Below, in pieces: positions 18,405-27,645 of a stretch of 64,000 bases of DNA. Under the pieces are notes generated by a model that saw only the letters and a list, made by a program, of their open reading frames with translations, did not search any database and had not been told where the DNA came from. The stretch's first letter is position 1, and the number at the start of each line of letters is the position of its first letter. This DNA is from Myxococcales bacterium (lineage in GTDB: Bacteria > Myxococcota_A > Polyangia > Polyangiales > Ga0077539), in the NCBI GenBank assembly GCA_016792845.1, contig JAEUKH010000040.1, positions 1 through 64,000 on the forward strand, in the 5' to 3' direction. The position numbers were made by a program, and so were the translations under genes.

Positions 18405-19490
18405 ATGACCCACCGCGCGATGAACTTCAACGCCGGCCCCGCGGGCCTGCCCCTCGAAGCCCTCGAAGAGACCCGCGAGGCGCTCCTCGACCTCGATCAC
18501 ACGGGCATCGGGGTGCTCGAACACTCCCACCGCGGCGCCGCGTATGAGCGCGTCCATCAAGAGGCGCAGGGCCATCTGAGGGCGCTCTTGGGGCTCGACG
18601 AGGCTTGGTCGGTGCTCTTGCTCCAAGGCGGCGCGAGCCAGGTCTTCGCGACGCTCCCGATGAACTTCCTCAAGCCCGGTCAGCGCGCCCTCTACGCCGT
18701 CACCGGGGGCTGGGGCGAGAAGGCCCTCGAAGAGGCTCAGCGCCTCGGCGACGCCGTCGACGTGACGCCCATGGCGAAGCAGTATCGTCGCATCCCAGCG
18801 GCGGCCGAGCACCGGGTCGAGGCGGGCGCGGCGTACCTGCACTTCACCAGCAACAACACCCTCGAAGGCACGCAGTACGACGCCTTCCCGACCGGGGGCG
18901 GGGCGCCGGTGGTCTGCGACATGTCGAGCGACATCTTGTGGCGACCGACCGACCTCTCGGGCCTCTCGATGGTCTACGCCGGCGCCCAGAAGAACATCGG
19001 CCCGAGCGGCCTCGTGGTGGTGCTCGTTCGCCGCGACTGGCTCGCCGAGGCGCGCCGCGACATCGCCACCATCTTTCGCTTCGCCACCCACGACGCCAAC
19101 GGCTCGCTCTACAACACCCCCAACACCTTCGCGGTCTATCTCACCCGCTGCATCCTTCGAAACCTCCTGCGCGACGGCGGGCTCGCCGAGGCCGAGCGTC
19201 GCAACCGCGCCAAGGCCGCGCGGCTCTACAGCGCCCTCGACGCCGAGGCGGGCTTTTACACCCTCCCGGTCGAGCGCCCCCACCGCTCGGCGATGAACGT
19301 GGTGTGGCGCCTCGGCAGCCCCGAGCTCGACGCGCGCTTCGTCAAAGAGGCCGAGCGAGAGGGCATGTTCGGCCTCAAGGGGCACCGCTCGACCGGAGGC
19401 ATCCGCGCGAGCCTCTACAACGCCGTCACCCTCGGCGACGTCGAGGCCCTCGCGCAGTTCGTGACGGCCTTCGCGCGGCGAAACGGCTGA
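18405..19490 (+). CDS. serC: phosphoserine aminotransferase
   Basis: A 361-residue PLP enzyme converting 3-phosphohydroxypyruvate and glutamate to phosphoserine (also used in pyridoxal phosphate synthesis). Family features: MNFNAGPAGLP at the N-terminus, GIGVLEHSHRG, LLQGGASQVFATLPMNF, HFTSNNTLEGTQY, CDMSSDILWR, and YAGAQKNIGPSG with the Schiff-base Lys, then GHRSTGGIRASLYNAV at the end. The ATG at 18405 gives the normal family start; the longer frame upstream is the antisense of hisZ. It ends three bases from the convergent membrane-protein gene. Confidence 0.97.
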   Translation: MTHRAMNFNAGPAGLPLEALEETREALLDLDHTGIGVLEHSHRGAAYERVHQEAQGHLRALLGLDEAWSVLLLQGGASQVFATLPMNFLKPGQRALYAVTGGWGEKALEEAQRLGDAVDVTPMAKQYRRIPAAAEHRVEAGAAYLHFTSNNTLEGTQYDAFPTGGGAPVVCDMSSDILWRPTDLSGLSMVYAGAQKNIGPSGLVVVLVRRDWLAEARRDIATIFRFATHDANGSLYNTPNTFAVYLTRCILRNLLRDGGLAEAERRNRAKAARLYSALDAEAGFYTLPVERPHRSAMNVVWRLGSPELDARFVKEAEREGMFGLKGHRSTGGIRASLYNAVTLGDVEALAQFVTAFARRNG

Positions 19491-19493
19491 GCG

Positions 19494-20147
19494 TCACCAC
19501 TCGATGGGCACCACCGCGATGTAGCGATCGTGGGCGTGGGCCATCGTCGCGAGCGGGATGGGCTGCGTCACCCGTCGAACACACGCCACCACGTCGCCGG
19601 CGTTGGGCACGGTGCTCGTGGGCCCGCCCCAACTGCGAACGATGGCCGTCGAGAAGCGCAGGTCGACGATGAGCGAGAGCCGCCCGCGGCCCCGGGTGCA
19701 CGCCCCGAGCTCGGCGGCCCGCGATTGAAAGTGCTGGTCGAGCCCCGCGAGGCGGTCGCAGTTGGCGGCCGCGAGGGCCGCTGGGCTGCCCGCATTCCAA
19801 CAGCGCGAGATGCCTGAGGCGCCGACGGCGGCGACGCGCCCTGAGCCCTGCGCCGGAGCCGATGCGTCAGCGCCGCCCTCGGGCGTCGGGGGAGCCCCGG
19901 GTGTCGGGCCGGGTGTCGGCGTCTCGGGGGCCGCCGCGTCGCCCGCGCTCACCGACGGGCTCACCGGTCGCGGCTGCGGCAGGGGCTCGGTCTCGACCTC
20001 GCTCGGTGCGCCGCGCTGGCTGCCCCGGAGCGCCAAGGTGCCCGAGCCGAACACCAGCACGAAGCCCGCGATCAGAGAGACCAGGGCCACCGTGACGACG
20101 GTGCGGGGTGAGTACGAGTCATTCACGTCGGAGCCGCCCGGTCGCAT
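19494..20147 (-). CDS. single-TM protein with conserved Cys-rich tail
   Basis: A 217-residue protein with a short cytoplasmic lead, one membrane helix (VVTVALVSLIAGFVLVFGSG, about residues 17-36), a Pro-rich spacer, and a C-terminal domain with paired Cys (ISRCWNAG, NCDRL, GACTRGRG, VVACVRRV) and strands LSLIVDLRFSTAIVRSWGG. The end resembles the AgmX/PglI or TonB-type C-terminal module of myxobacterial proteins, but I cannot confirm it. It starts 35 bp after the kinase gene on the same strand and is probably cotranscribed with it. Confidence 0.7.
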   Translation of the reverse strand: MRPGGSDVNDSYSPRTVVTVALVSLIAGFVLVFGSGTLALRGSQRGAPSEVETEPLPQPRPVSPSVSAGDAAAPETPTPGPTPGAPPTPEGGADASAPAQGSGRVAAVGASGISRCWNAGSPAALAAANCDRLAGLDQHFQSRAAELGACTRGRGRLSLIVDLRFSTAIVRSWGGPTSTVPNAGDVVACVRRVTQPIPLATMAHAHDRYIAVVPIEW

Positions 20148-20182
20148 AGCGCACGGGTCGGTGTCGACGCAACGGTAGCCCT

Positions 20183-22198
20183 TCAGACCCTGAGCTCAAG
20201 CGCCCCGACTTCGAGGAGAAAATACAGCTCTCGGAGCACCTCGGTCTGAGGCACCCGCCGCTCGTGGGTGACCCGCGCCGCGAGCCGCGTCACCGTGTGC
20301 ATGCCGTCGGCGTGCGCCAAGAGGTCGTGACCCACCGGTCCGAGACCCAAGCGATGGAGCCCGCGCACCGTCGTCGCGATGCCCACCCGACGATCGAGGA
20401 GGCTCTCAAAATGACGCTGCGGATCTTCGAGCAAGAGCGCCCCCGAGCGCAAGATCTCGAAGGCGTCGAGGTTGACCGGCATCGCCGTGCTCGGCGCCTC
20501 GACCCCGCGGAAGAAGCGCAGCGTGCCGCGGTGCCAGCGAAACAGATCGAGCATCCGTTCGCGCGCGAAGCGCTCGGCCACGCGGTCGATGGCGCTCTGC
20601 TCCATCAGGCCGAGGTCGACGATCGCGCGGGCGAGGTCGCCCCCTGAGCGCGGCGCCATCGCGAGGGCCATGTCGAGCTCGCCCGAGTTCAGATGCCCCT
20701 GCTCGACGAGGAAGCGCCCGAGCCCGTCGCCCGCGAGGTTCGACCCGAGGTGCGTCGGCCGCCCGCGCGCGAGGTAGACCTCTTTGCGGGCCGGCGCTGC
20801 CTCGGCCACGAGCATCCCGCTCTCGTCGGCGAAGACCAGCCGCGCCAGGGCGTGCAAGAAGCTGCTCGTCGACAGCGAGTCGGCCCAGTCGGCGACGCCC
20901 CCGGCGACCTCGCTCGTGGGCGCCGTGCGCTGCGGCAACACGGGCACGAGCTCGGGCAGGTCGGCCGCGGTGATCACGCGCCCGTCGGGCGCCCGCAGGG
21001 GGTCGTTGTGCCCGAGCTGATCGGCCAGGGCGAGCTCGACCAGGCGGGCCCAGGTGTAGCGACCCCGCACCGCCCCGGCGCTGTCGAGCACCTCGAAGAA
21101 GGCGTCGGGCACGGGGCGCGTCTTGTCGCCCGCGGGTTCGAGGGTCACCTTCGGCGGCGCCGACGCGCGGGGGTCGACCGCTTCGAGCCCAGACGACGAC
21201 GGACGCACCGCGCCGCGCGCCCAATTCACCAACGCAGACAGCAGCGGACGCGCCTCGGTCGGGCTGCTCGCGTGCGGCGCGAGGGCCGCGCGAAACTCAT
21301 CGGCAGACTGAAACCGCTCGGCCGCCGAGCGGGCCAGGGCGCGCAGCACCACGCTCACGAGCGAGCCCGGGTGATCGCCCAAGACCTCGGTGAGGCCCTC
21401 GACGGTGCGCTCGCGGAGCTGCAACAACGCCCCGAGCTCGGTCGCCTGGAGCGTCGCAAAGAGCGGCCGCCCCATCAGCACCTCGGCGAGCACCACGCCC
21501 GCTGAGAAGAGGTCGGTGCGATGGTCGCTGCTCATGCCGAGCAGGTGCTCGGGGGCCATGTAGCCCACCTTGCCGCGGTTGACCCGCACCGACACCGAGC
21601 CCGTCGCAGGGGTCGGGTGACCGCTGCGCCCCGAGAGACCCGGCGCCGCAGGGGCGCCCGACGCACCAGGCGGAGGCATCGACTGACGCGGCGAGACCGC
21701 GATGCCGAAGTCGCCGAGCTTTACCTCGCCCTCGCGCGACAAGAACACATTCGACGGCGACACGTCGCGGTGAACGAGCCCCGACCCGTGCTCAGATGGC
21801 AGCGTGTGTACGAACTGGATCCCCGCGAGGAGCTCGCGCACCACATGACACGCGAGCGGCGCCTCCATCCGACGCTGGGTCTGGTGAAGCGCGCGCTGGA
21901 GCCGCCAGAGGTCGACCCCGTCGACGTGCTCGAGCACCACGAAGGGGTCGGCATCGTCACCGTGAAAATCAAGCACTCTCACGATGTTCGGGTGCATCGG
22001 CGCGCGCCCGAGCTCGGCCTCCGCGCGCAGGTGCTCGCGCATCGCAGGGTCGCGGGCCTGGCGCTCGCCGAGGAGCTTTACCACCACCGACGCGCCTGCG
22101 TCAGAGGTCGCGAGGTAGACTTCACTCATCCCGCCGACGGCGAGACGATCCCCAAGGGTGTATCGCCCGATCCGGCTCCCTACAGCGCGCACCGTCAC
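20183..22198 (-). CDS. Ser/Thr protein kinase with GYF_2-like and DUF4388 domains
   Basis: A 671-residue soluble kinase. The kinase domain has a glycine loop LAVGGMSEVYLA, Lys41 in VVVK, HRDVSPSNVF (143 onward), DFGIA (163 onward) and a MAPEHL motif. The catalytic loop has SPSN instead of KPSN, common in myxobacterial kinases. After a linker, residues about 335-400 (FFEVLDSAGAVRGRYTWARL) look like a GYF_2 domain and about 425-550 (SSFLHALARLVF, GRFLVEQGHL) match DUF4388, found in PatA-like signalling proteins. No membrane helix. The GTG at 22198 was chosen because upstream codons lack a family match. Divergent from the TPR ATPase gene, 177 bp apart. Confidence 0.88.
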   Translation of the reverse strand: MTVRAVGSRIGRYTLGDRLAVGGMSEVYLATSDAGASVVVKLLGERQARDPAMREHLRAEAELGRAPMHPNIVRVLDFHGDDADPFVVLEHVDGVDLWRLQRALHQTQRRMEAPLACHVVRELLAGIQFVHTLPSEHGSGLVHRDVSPSNVFLSREGEVKLGDFGIAVSPRQSMPPPGASGAPAAPGLSGRSGHPTPATGSVSVRVNRGKVGYMAPEHLLGMSSDHRTDLFSAGVVLAEVLMGRPLFATLQATELGALLQLRERTVEGLTEVLGDHPGSLVSVVLRALARSAAERFQSADEFRAALAPHASSPTEARPLLSALVNWARGAVRPSSSGLEAVDPRASAPPKVTLEPAGDKTRPVPDAFFEVLDSAGAVRGRYTWARLVELALADQLGHNDPLRAPDGRVITAADLPELVPVLPQRTAPTSEVAGGVADWADSLSTSSFLHALARLVFADESGMLVAEAAPARKEVYLARGRPTHLGSNLAGDGLGRFLVEQGHLNSGELDMALAMAPRSGGDLARAIVDLGLMEQSAIDRVAERFARERMLDLFRWHRGTLRFFRGVEAPSTAMPVNLDAFEILRSGALLLEDPQRHFESLLDRRVGIATTVRGLHRLGLGPVGHDLLAHADGMHTVTRLAARVTHERRVPQTEVLRELYFLLEVGALELRV

Positions 22199-22375
22199 AC
22201 GGGCAGCGTACAGCCTTTCGCGGTGCGGCGTGAAACCTTCTGCACGCGCCCCGCGCCTCGGCCACGATTTCGACCCCAGACCTGTGCGGTGCTGCGCGCA
22301 ACCCGTCGCAACCGCAATGGCATTTCGAGGTTTCGCCACGGCGCGTCGATGGCATAGATTCGAGGCAACGCTGCC

Positions 22376-25168
22376 ATGAGTGTCGACTCTCCGATTGTGC
22401 GCCGTGATTCCTTCGAGGGGCTCTCGCTGGGCCGCGCGCCGTTTATCGGCCGCGTGGCAGAGCGCGATGTGATTCTGGCCGCGGTGCATCGCAGCTTGAG
22501 TGAGAACCGCTGCGAGGTGGTGACCCTGGTGGGCAACCCCGGCGTCGGGCGCTCGCGGCTCGTCAACGAGGTCATCGCCGACCTGCGAGAGCGCAGCCCG
22601 GAGCTTCGAGTCTACCGCGGCGCGGCCCGCGCCGATCAGGGCATCCAGGCCGCCATCGCGAAGGTCTTGCGGTCGCGCTTCGGCCTCGTCGAGGGCACCG
22701 ACGCGCACACCCAGGCGAACGAGGTGGCCTCGCAGGTGATGGATCTCTTCGGCGACCGCCGGGTCGACGAAATCTTGCACTTTTTGGGCGGGTTCTTGGG
22801 CCTCCGCTTCGGCGACACGGTGCTCGCCGAGGCCGTCGACAGCGACCCGCGCACCACGCAGCAGGTGTCGCGGGCGGTGCTGCGTCGGCTCTTCGAGGTC
22901 GACGCGCAGCGGGCGCCGTTGATGTTGATCCTTGAAGATTTGCACCTCGCGAGCCGCGACGGCCTGGCCATGCTGCGCGAGCTGATGGAGTCGTTCCGCA
23001 ACGCGCCCATCGTGGTGTTGAATACGACGCGGCCCGAGCTCTTCGCGACGCTGCGCGATTTCGCCGAGACGCCGCGCCATCGGCACCAGCGCATCGAGCT
23101 CGCGCCGCTCTCAGACAGCGAGGCGATGGTGCTCGCGCGGATGCTCCTGTCGAACATCGAAGACGTGCCCGAAGAGCTCGTCTCGACGGCGGTGCGTCTG
23201 GGCGGCGGCAACCCGCTCCTCACCGAAGAGATCGTGCGGGCGTACCTCCACCAGGGCGTGATCGTGGTCGACGGCGAGGGCAACGTCGAGATCGACCTCG
23301 ACCGCCTCGCCCATGTGCGCCTCCCGATGAGCGTCGAAGACGCGGTGAACGCGCGCATCGCGGCGCTCTCACCGGCCGAGCGCGAGGTGCTCGAACGGGC
23401 CGCGCTCCAGGGCCCGGTCTTCTGGCTCGGGGGCCTGGTGGTGCTCGGCCGGGCGCGCCGCGAGGCCCCGGCGCTTTGGGGCGGCGGCGAAGACCTCGCG
23501 CCGCACTACCGCGACCTCCTCTCGGCGCTGCAAGAGCGCGACTACGTGCTGAAGATCGACGACAGCTCGATGCCCGGCGACGAAGAGTACATCTTCAAGC
23601 ACAACCTCGAGCGCGAGAAGCTCGCCGCGCTGGTGGCCGTCGAAGACCGCGTCGACTTTCATCTCCTCCTCGCAGAGTGGCTCGAATGCAAGCTCTCTGG
23701 CGAGCGCGACGAGGCCCAGCTCGACCTCTTGGCCCACCACTACGAGCGCGCGAACCGGCCGCTGAGGGCCGCCCGCGCCTACCTCTCCGGGGCCGACATC
23801 GCGCGGGCCCGTTACGCCAACGAGAAGGCCGTCGAGCACTACCTCCGGGGCCTCGAGCTCTTGGGCGAGCACGACGTCGCGCTGCGCCTCGACGCCACGC
23901 ACCACCTCGGCGACGTGCTCGCGCTCCTCGGGCGCAGCGACGAGGCCCTCGAGCACTTTCGGGCGATGCTCTCGTTCGCGTGGCGGCTCGACCAGAAGGG
24001 TCGCGGCGGGGCGGCCCACAACCGCCTCGGGCGGCTCTACCGCGAGTCGGGTCACCTCGACGAGGCGATGCGCCACCTCGGCACGGCCCTCGCGCTCTTT
24101 CAGGCCGTGGGCGACGAGCGCGGCATCGCGTCGAGCTACGACGACATCGGCAAGGTGCACTGGATCCGCGGCAACTACGAGCCCGCCCTCCGCTTCTTGC
24201 AAGACGCGCTCGAGCGTCGCGAGCAGCAGGGCGACGAGCGCTCGATCGCGCTGTCGCTGAACAACATCGGCCTCGTCTACCAAGACTCGGGCAGGTACCG
24301 CGAGGCCTACGATTGCCTCGTCCGCGCGCGCGATTTGCGCCGCAAGGTGGGCGACCGACCGGGCCTGGTGATCACCCTCAACAACCTCGGCACTTTGCAC
24401 TCCGACCGCGGCGACGACAAAGAGGCCCTCGCGCTCTGGCGTCAGGCCCTCGAGCTCGCCCGCGAGATCGGCGACCGTCGGCGCCAGGCCGTGCTCCAGC
24501 TCAACATGGGCGAGGCGCACTACCGACTCCGCGACGCCGACGAGTCGTTGCGCATCCTCCTCGAGGTCGAGCCGCTCTGTCAGGAGCTCGGCGATCGCCT
24601 CCTCTTGGCCGAGTCGCGTCGCGCCTTGGGCAAGGCGCACTACCTCCGGGGTGACATCGCCGCGGCGCTGAAGATGCTTGAGCTCGCGCTAGAGGGCTTC
24701 GAGCAGATCCGCTCGCGGGTGCACCTCGGCATCGCCCAACGCAGCCTCGCCGAGGTGCTCGCGGTGTTCGGCCCCGACAGCGACGAGGGCCGCCGCGCTG
24801 AGAAGCTCTTTCGCGGGGCCTTGGCGCTCTTCGAGGTGCTCGGCGCCGAGATCGAGCTCGCCCGCACGGCGCGCACCTTCGCCGACTTTCTCTCGTCGAG
24901 CCCTGACGGCGCCGTGAGCGACACCATCTTCGCCGAGGCCGAGGCGCTGCGGGCGCGGGCCGACGCGGTGTACGCGAAGCTCCGTACGGCCTCTCCGGGC
25001 CTCGACTCGCGCGAGATCGCGATCAACGTGAAGATCACCAACCCGGGGCTCAAGCGCGCCTCCATCGCCGACGACCTCGGGGCGCGCTCGAGCACCGTCG
25101 AGGTCGAGCCCTACCGCGCCGAGCACGACACGCCCTCTGGGGGCACACCCGCGGGCCAGCCTGGGTGA
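22376..25168 (+). CDS. STAND-type ATPase with TPR repeats
   Basis: A 930-residue signalling ATPase of the kind often fused to kinases or cyclases. FIGRVAERDVILAAVHRSL is followed by a P-loop VGNPGVGRSRLV (residues 52-63), in which the usual Lys of GxGKS is Arg59. Walker B is LMLILEDLHLAS (about 181-192). A winged-helix-like region (LSPAEREVLERAALQGPVFW) and then about 10 TPRs (from about residue 470) contain the expected pattern, for example NIGLVYQDSGRYREAYDCLV and NLGTLHSDRGDDKEALALW. The C-terminus is disordered. It diverges from the Ser/Thr kinase at 20183, which suggests joint signalling. Arg at the P-loop may lower ATP hydrolysis. Confidence 0.88.
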   Translation: MSVDSPIVRRDSFEGLSLGRAPFIGRVAERDVILAAVHRSLSENRCEVVTLVGNPGVGRSRLVNEVIADLRERSPELRVYRGAARADQGIQAAIAKVLRSRFGLVEGTDAHTQANEVASQVMDLFGDRRVDEILHFLGGFLGLRFGDTVLAEAVDSDPRTTQQVSRAVLRRLFEVDAQRAPLMLILEDLHLASRDGLAMLRELMESFRNAPIVVLNTTRPELFATLRDFAETPRHRHQRIELAPLSDSEAMVLARMLLSNIEDVPEELVSTAVRLGGGNPLLTEEIVRAYLHQGVIVVDGEGNVEIDLDRLAHVRLPMSVEDAVNARIAALSPAEREVLERAALQGPVFWLGGLVVLGRARREAPALWGGGEDLAPHYRDLLSALQERDYVLKIDDSSMPGDEEYIFKHNLEREKLAALVAVEDRVDFHLLLAEWLECKLSGERDEAQLDLLAHHYERANRPLRAARAYLSGADIARARYANEKAVEHYLRGLELLGEHDVALRLDATHHLGDVLALLGRSDEALEHFRAMLSFAWRLDQKGRGGAAHNRLGRLYRESGHLDEAMRHLGTALALFQAVGDERGIASSYDDIGKVHWIRGNYEPALRFLQDALERREQQGDERSIALSLNNIGLVYQDSGRYREAYDCLVRARDLRRKVGDRPGLVITLNNLGTLHSDRGDDKEALALWRQALELAREIGDRRRQAVLQLNMGEAHYRLRDADESLRILLEVEPLCQELGDRLLLAESRRALGKAHYLRGDIAAALKMLELALEGFEQIRSRVHLGIAQRSLAEVLAVFGPDSDEGRRAEKLFRGALALFEVLGAEIELARTARTFADFLSSSPDGAVSDTIFAEAEALRARADAVYAKLRTASPGLDSREIAINVKITNPGLKRASIADDLGARSSTVEVEPYRAEHDTPSGGTPAGQPG

Positions 25169-25307
25169 GCCTCGCGGCGCGGCGCTCTTTGATTCTTCGG
25201 TTGCTGAAGCGCTGTTGCGTTGTAAAGCGTGCGGTGGCGGGTCGCTGAGTCGCAGGCGATCGATCGGTTCGGCGAGACGCCGGTCGACCGCCTCGGGGGA
25301 GCGGGGG

Positions 25308-25940
25308 CTAGCGCCGTCGCGGGCGTCGGGCCTCAGCCCGGGCCAGCATCGCCGCTTGCGAGTCGTCGTCGGGCTCGGCCTCGTCGCTCACCGCCGGGGT
25401 GACCCCGGCCGCCACGATCGCCGCGTTGCGCTCGGCGGCCGTCGGCGGACGCGCCCAACTCCGCTGATTCGCATCACGAAAGCCCGGCCCGCGGTAGGCG
25501 TTGACGTCGTCGCCGACGCGATCGCTGCCGCGACGGCCCATGCCTCGGGGAGCCTGGTTCGCGGCGCCGTTGGGGTTCGCGGGCTGCTTCGGGGCGGCGC
25601 CCTCGGCGGTCTCGGCCTCGGCGGCGTCGTCGTCGCGCGGGAGCCCGGCGTAGTCGATCGCCGCGGGCCCTTGCGGGGCGTCTTGGAAGCCCGGGCTGCG
25701 ATACCCGTTCGGGTCTTCCCACCCGGCGCGTGGGGCCTGCGCGTGCGACCCTGAGGGGCTCGGCGGGCCGCTCCGCCGGACGCCGCCGCGCGGGGGTCGG
25801 CCCTGGGTCGAGGCCCCGTTGCCGGTGCGCGGCTGATCGCCTCGCGGGTTGGGGCGGCCGCCGTCGTTCTGGCGCCCCCTCGGGCGGTCGTTGCGCGGGT
25901 CAGACTTCGACGGAGGCTGGTTTCGCTTGGGGTCGGCCAT
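25308..25940 (-). CDS. disordered low-complexity protein
   Basis: A 210-residue protein with no fold I recognise. The N-terminal 70 residues are Arg/Pro/Gly/Asn-rich and basic (RNDRPRGRQNDGGRPNP), like RNA- or DNA-binding disordered tails. The middle carries two copies of a short motif, DPNGYRSPGFQDAPQ and DVNAYRGPGFRDANQ, 60-70 residues apart, and the C-terminus is acidic then Arg-rich (EARRPRRR). Codon use and third-position GC are as in neighbours, so it appears genuinely coded. Function unknown. Confidence 0.6.
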   Translation of the reverse strand: MADPKRNQPPSKSDPRNDRPRGRQNDGGRPNPRGDQPRTGNGASTQGRPPRGGVRRSGPPSPSGSHAQAPRAGWEDPNGYRSPGFQDAPQGPAAIDYAGLPRDDDAAEAETAEGAAPKQPANPNGAANQAPRGMGRRGSDRVGDDVNAYRGPGFRDANQRSWARPPTAAERNAAIVAAGVTPAVSDEAEPDDDSQAAMLARAEARRPRRR

Positions 25941-26186
25941 AGGGTCGGTACGGGTACGGGCGGGGCGACGATGGTGTCAAGCTTTGCCACGCCGAGGCCT
26001 TCGAACGCGTCGGAGATCGCGCGCGCCGAGCGGCTTCGGCGCCGCGGCGTCGACCGCAGCCACGACGCCCGACGGGAGCCCGCAGCGGACGACGCGCCGA
26101 CCCACGAGCGCCTTTGCCGCGACGGGGCGATGGGTCGCCAAAAACTAGACAAAGGGCGGCGGGGCTTCGCACTCTCTCGGGCGATC

Positions 26187-26471
26187 ATGCTTCGTCCTGT
26201 GCGGTGGGCTCTTTCGACGCTCTCGACCCTGGTGGGGCTCTGGGTGTTCTTCTTCGTGCCGGTCGGCGGGCCCCGCACCCTGTGGGATCACACCCGTCGC
26301 ATCCTCGGCACCCCCGAGGCCCGCGAGCTCGGGCACGACCTCGGGAACGCGTCGAACCAGGTCGCCGACCGCATGCGCCGCGAGGTCATCCCCACGCTGA
26401 TGAACCTCGACGACGGCGGTCTCCGCGACGCCGCGGTCGACGGCGCCGTGGGCGCGCCGCCGGCACGCTGA
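26187..26471 (+). CDS. small membrane protein
   Basis: A 94-residue protein: a short basic lead, one hydrophobic helix (WALSTLSTLVGLWVFFFVPVG, about residues 6-26), then a charged helical tail (LWDHTRRILGTPEARELG, NQVADRMRREVIPTLMNL). The start at ATG 26187 puts the helix at the N-terminus; a longer frame from 25971 is unlikely because it overlaps weak sequence. It probably sits in the inner membrane with the tail in the cytoplasm. I recall similar short proteins in myxobacteria, but none with a known role. Confidence 0.65.
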   Translation: MLRPVRWALSTLSTLVGLWVFFFVPVGGPRTLWDHTRRILGTPEARELGHDLGNASNQVADRMRREVIPTLMNLDDGGLRDAAVDGAVGAPPAR

Positions 26472-26526
26472 AGGGGCGCGCAGGGCGTTCCCGGGTGGGG
26501 GGCGGTTGTGGTAGGTGCGGCGCGAG

Positions 26527-27645
26527 ATGATCAACCTCGCCGACCCTGCCCGAGAGCACAGCCTCTACCAAGAATTCATCGAGCCCGAAGTGCTCCGTGT
26601 GCTTCGCAGCGGCGGGTACATCCTCGGCCCCGAGGTCGACGCCTTCGAGCGGGCCTTCGCCGCCTACTGCGACGCCACCGCCGCCGTGGGCGTTTCGAAC
26701 GGCTCTGACGCCATCGTGGTCGCCCTGCAGGCGCTCGGGGTCGGCCCCGGCGACGAGGTGATCACCACGGCTTTCAGCTACTTTGCCACCGCGAGCACCA
26801 TCGCCCGCACCGGCGCGACGCCCGTTTTCGTCGACATCGACCTCGCGACCTTCAACCTCGACCCGCGCCGCGTCGAGGCGGCCATCACGCCGCGCACCCG
26901 GGCCGTCCTCGCGGTGCATCTCTTCGGTCGCGTGGCCGACACCGAGGCCCTCGGCGCGCTCTGCGAGCGGCACCGCATCGCCCTCGTCGAAGACGTCGCC
27001 CAGGCTTCGGGGGCCGAGCGTCTCAGCAAGAAGACGGGCACCCTCGGCGCCGTGGGGTGCTTCTCGTTCTTCCCCGCGAAGCCGCTCGGGTGCGCCGGTG
27101 ACGGCGGCGCCTGCGTCACCAACGACCCGGCCCTCGCCGTGAAGATGAAGCAAGTGCGGGTCACCGGCGCGACGGCCAAGAACATCCACGACCTGCCCGG
27201 CGGCAACTACCGCCTCGACCCGGTGCAGGCCGCGGTGTTGCGCGCGAAGCTGCCGCACTACGAGCAGCGCATCGCGGCCCGTCGTCGCCACGCCGAGACC
27301 CTGCGGGTCGAGCTCACCGGGGTCTCGTCGGCCTTGGTGGTGCCCAGCGACGACCCCGAAGGGCGGCACGTCTACGCGCAGTTCACCGTGCGCCACCCGC
27401 GCCGCGACGCGCTCCAGGCGGCCCTCAAGAAGCGCAACGTCGGGAGCGAGGTCTACTACCCCGTGCCCATGCCCTACCAGCGCGTCTTCGCCGGGTTGGG
27501 CTACGTCGCGGGGCAGTTTCCGGCCGCCGAACAGGCGTGCCGAGAGGTCTTGTCGATCCCGGTCCACTCTGAGCTCCGCGAGGGTGACATCGCCCAGGTG
27601 GTCGACGCGATGCGCGGGGCCTTGCGCGAAATCGAGGCGGCGTGA
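26527..27645 (+). CDS. DegT/DnrJ/EryC1 sugar aminotransferase (WbpE-like)
   Basis: A 372-residue PLP aminotransferase for nucleotide-sugar ketones. It has SGGYILGPEVDAFERAFA, GVSNGSDAIVVALQALG, VFVDIDLATFNLDP and FFPAKPLGCAGDGG with the PLP Lys185. It is followed by a Gfo/Idh oxidoreductase and a hexapeptide acetyltransferase, the same set as WbpE, WbpB and WbpD, which make UDP-2,3-diacetamido-2,3-dideoxyglucuronate from UDP-GlcNAcA. By that analogy this enzyme aminates the 3-keto intermediate with glutamate. Start at ATG 26527 (MINLADPAREHS); the upstream GTG at 26515 is possible. Next gene overlaps by one base. Confidence 0.9.
   Translation: MINLADPAREHSLYQEFIEPEVLRVLRSGGYILGPEVDAFERAFAAYCDATAAVGVSNGSDAIVVALQALGVGPGDEVITTAFSYFATASTIARTGATPVFVDIDLATFNLDPRRVEAAITPRTRAVLAVHLFGRVADTEALGALCERHRIALVEDVAQASGAERLSKKTGTLGAVGCFSFFPAKPLGCAGDGGACVTNDPALAVKMKQVRVTGATAKNIHDLPGGNYRLDPVQAAVLRAKLPHYEQRIAARRRHAETLRVELTGVSSALVVPSDDPEGRHVYAQFTVRHPRRDALQAALKKRNVGSEVYYPVPMPYQRVFAGLGYVAGQFPAAEQACREVLSIPVHSELREGDIAQVVDAMRGALREIEAA

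Noticed and set aside
22199-23086. Long N-terminal extension of the Ser/Thr kinase
   Set aside because: The extra frame is antisense of the TPR ATPase gene and has no recognisable domain.
23369-24640. Long minus-strand frame opposite the TPR ATPase
   Set aside because: It is antisense to a gene with strong domain evidence; long open antisense frames are expected at this GC content.
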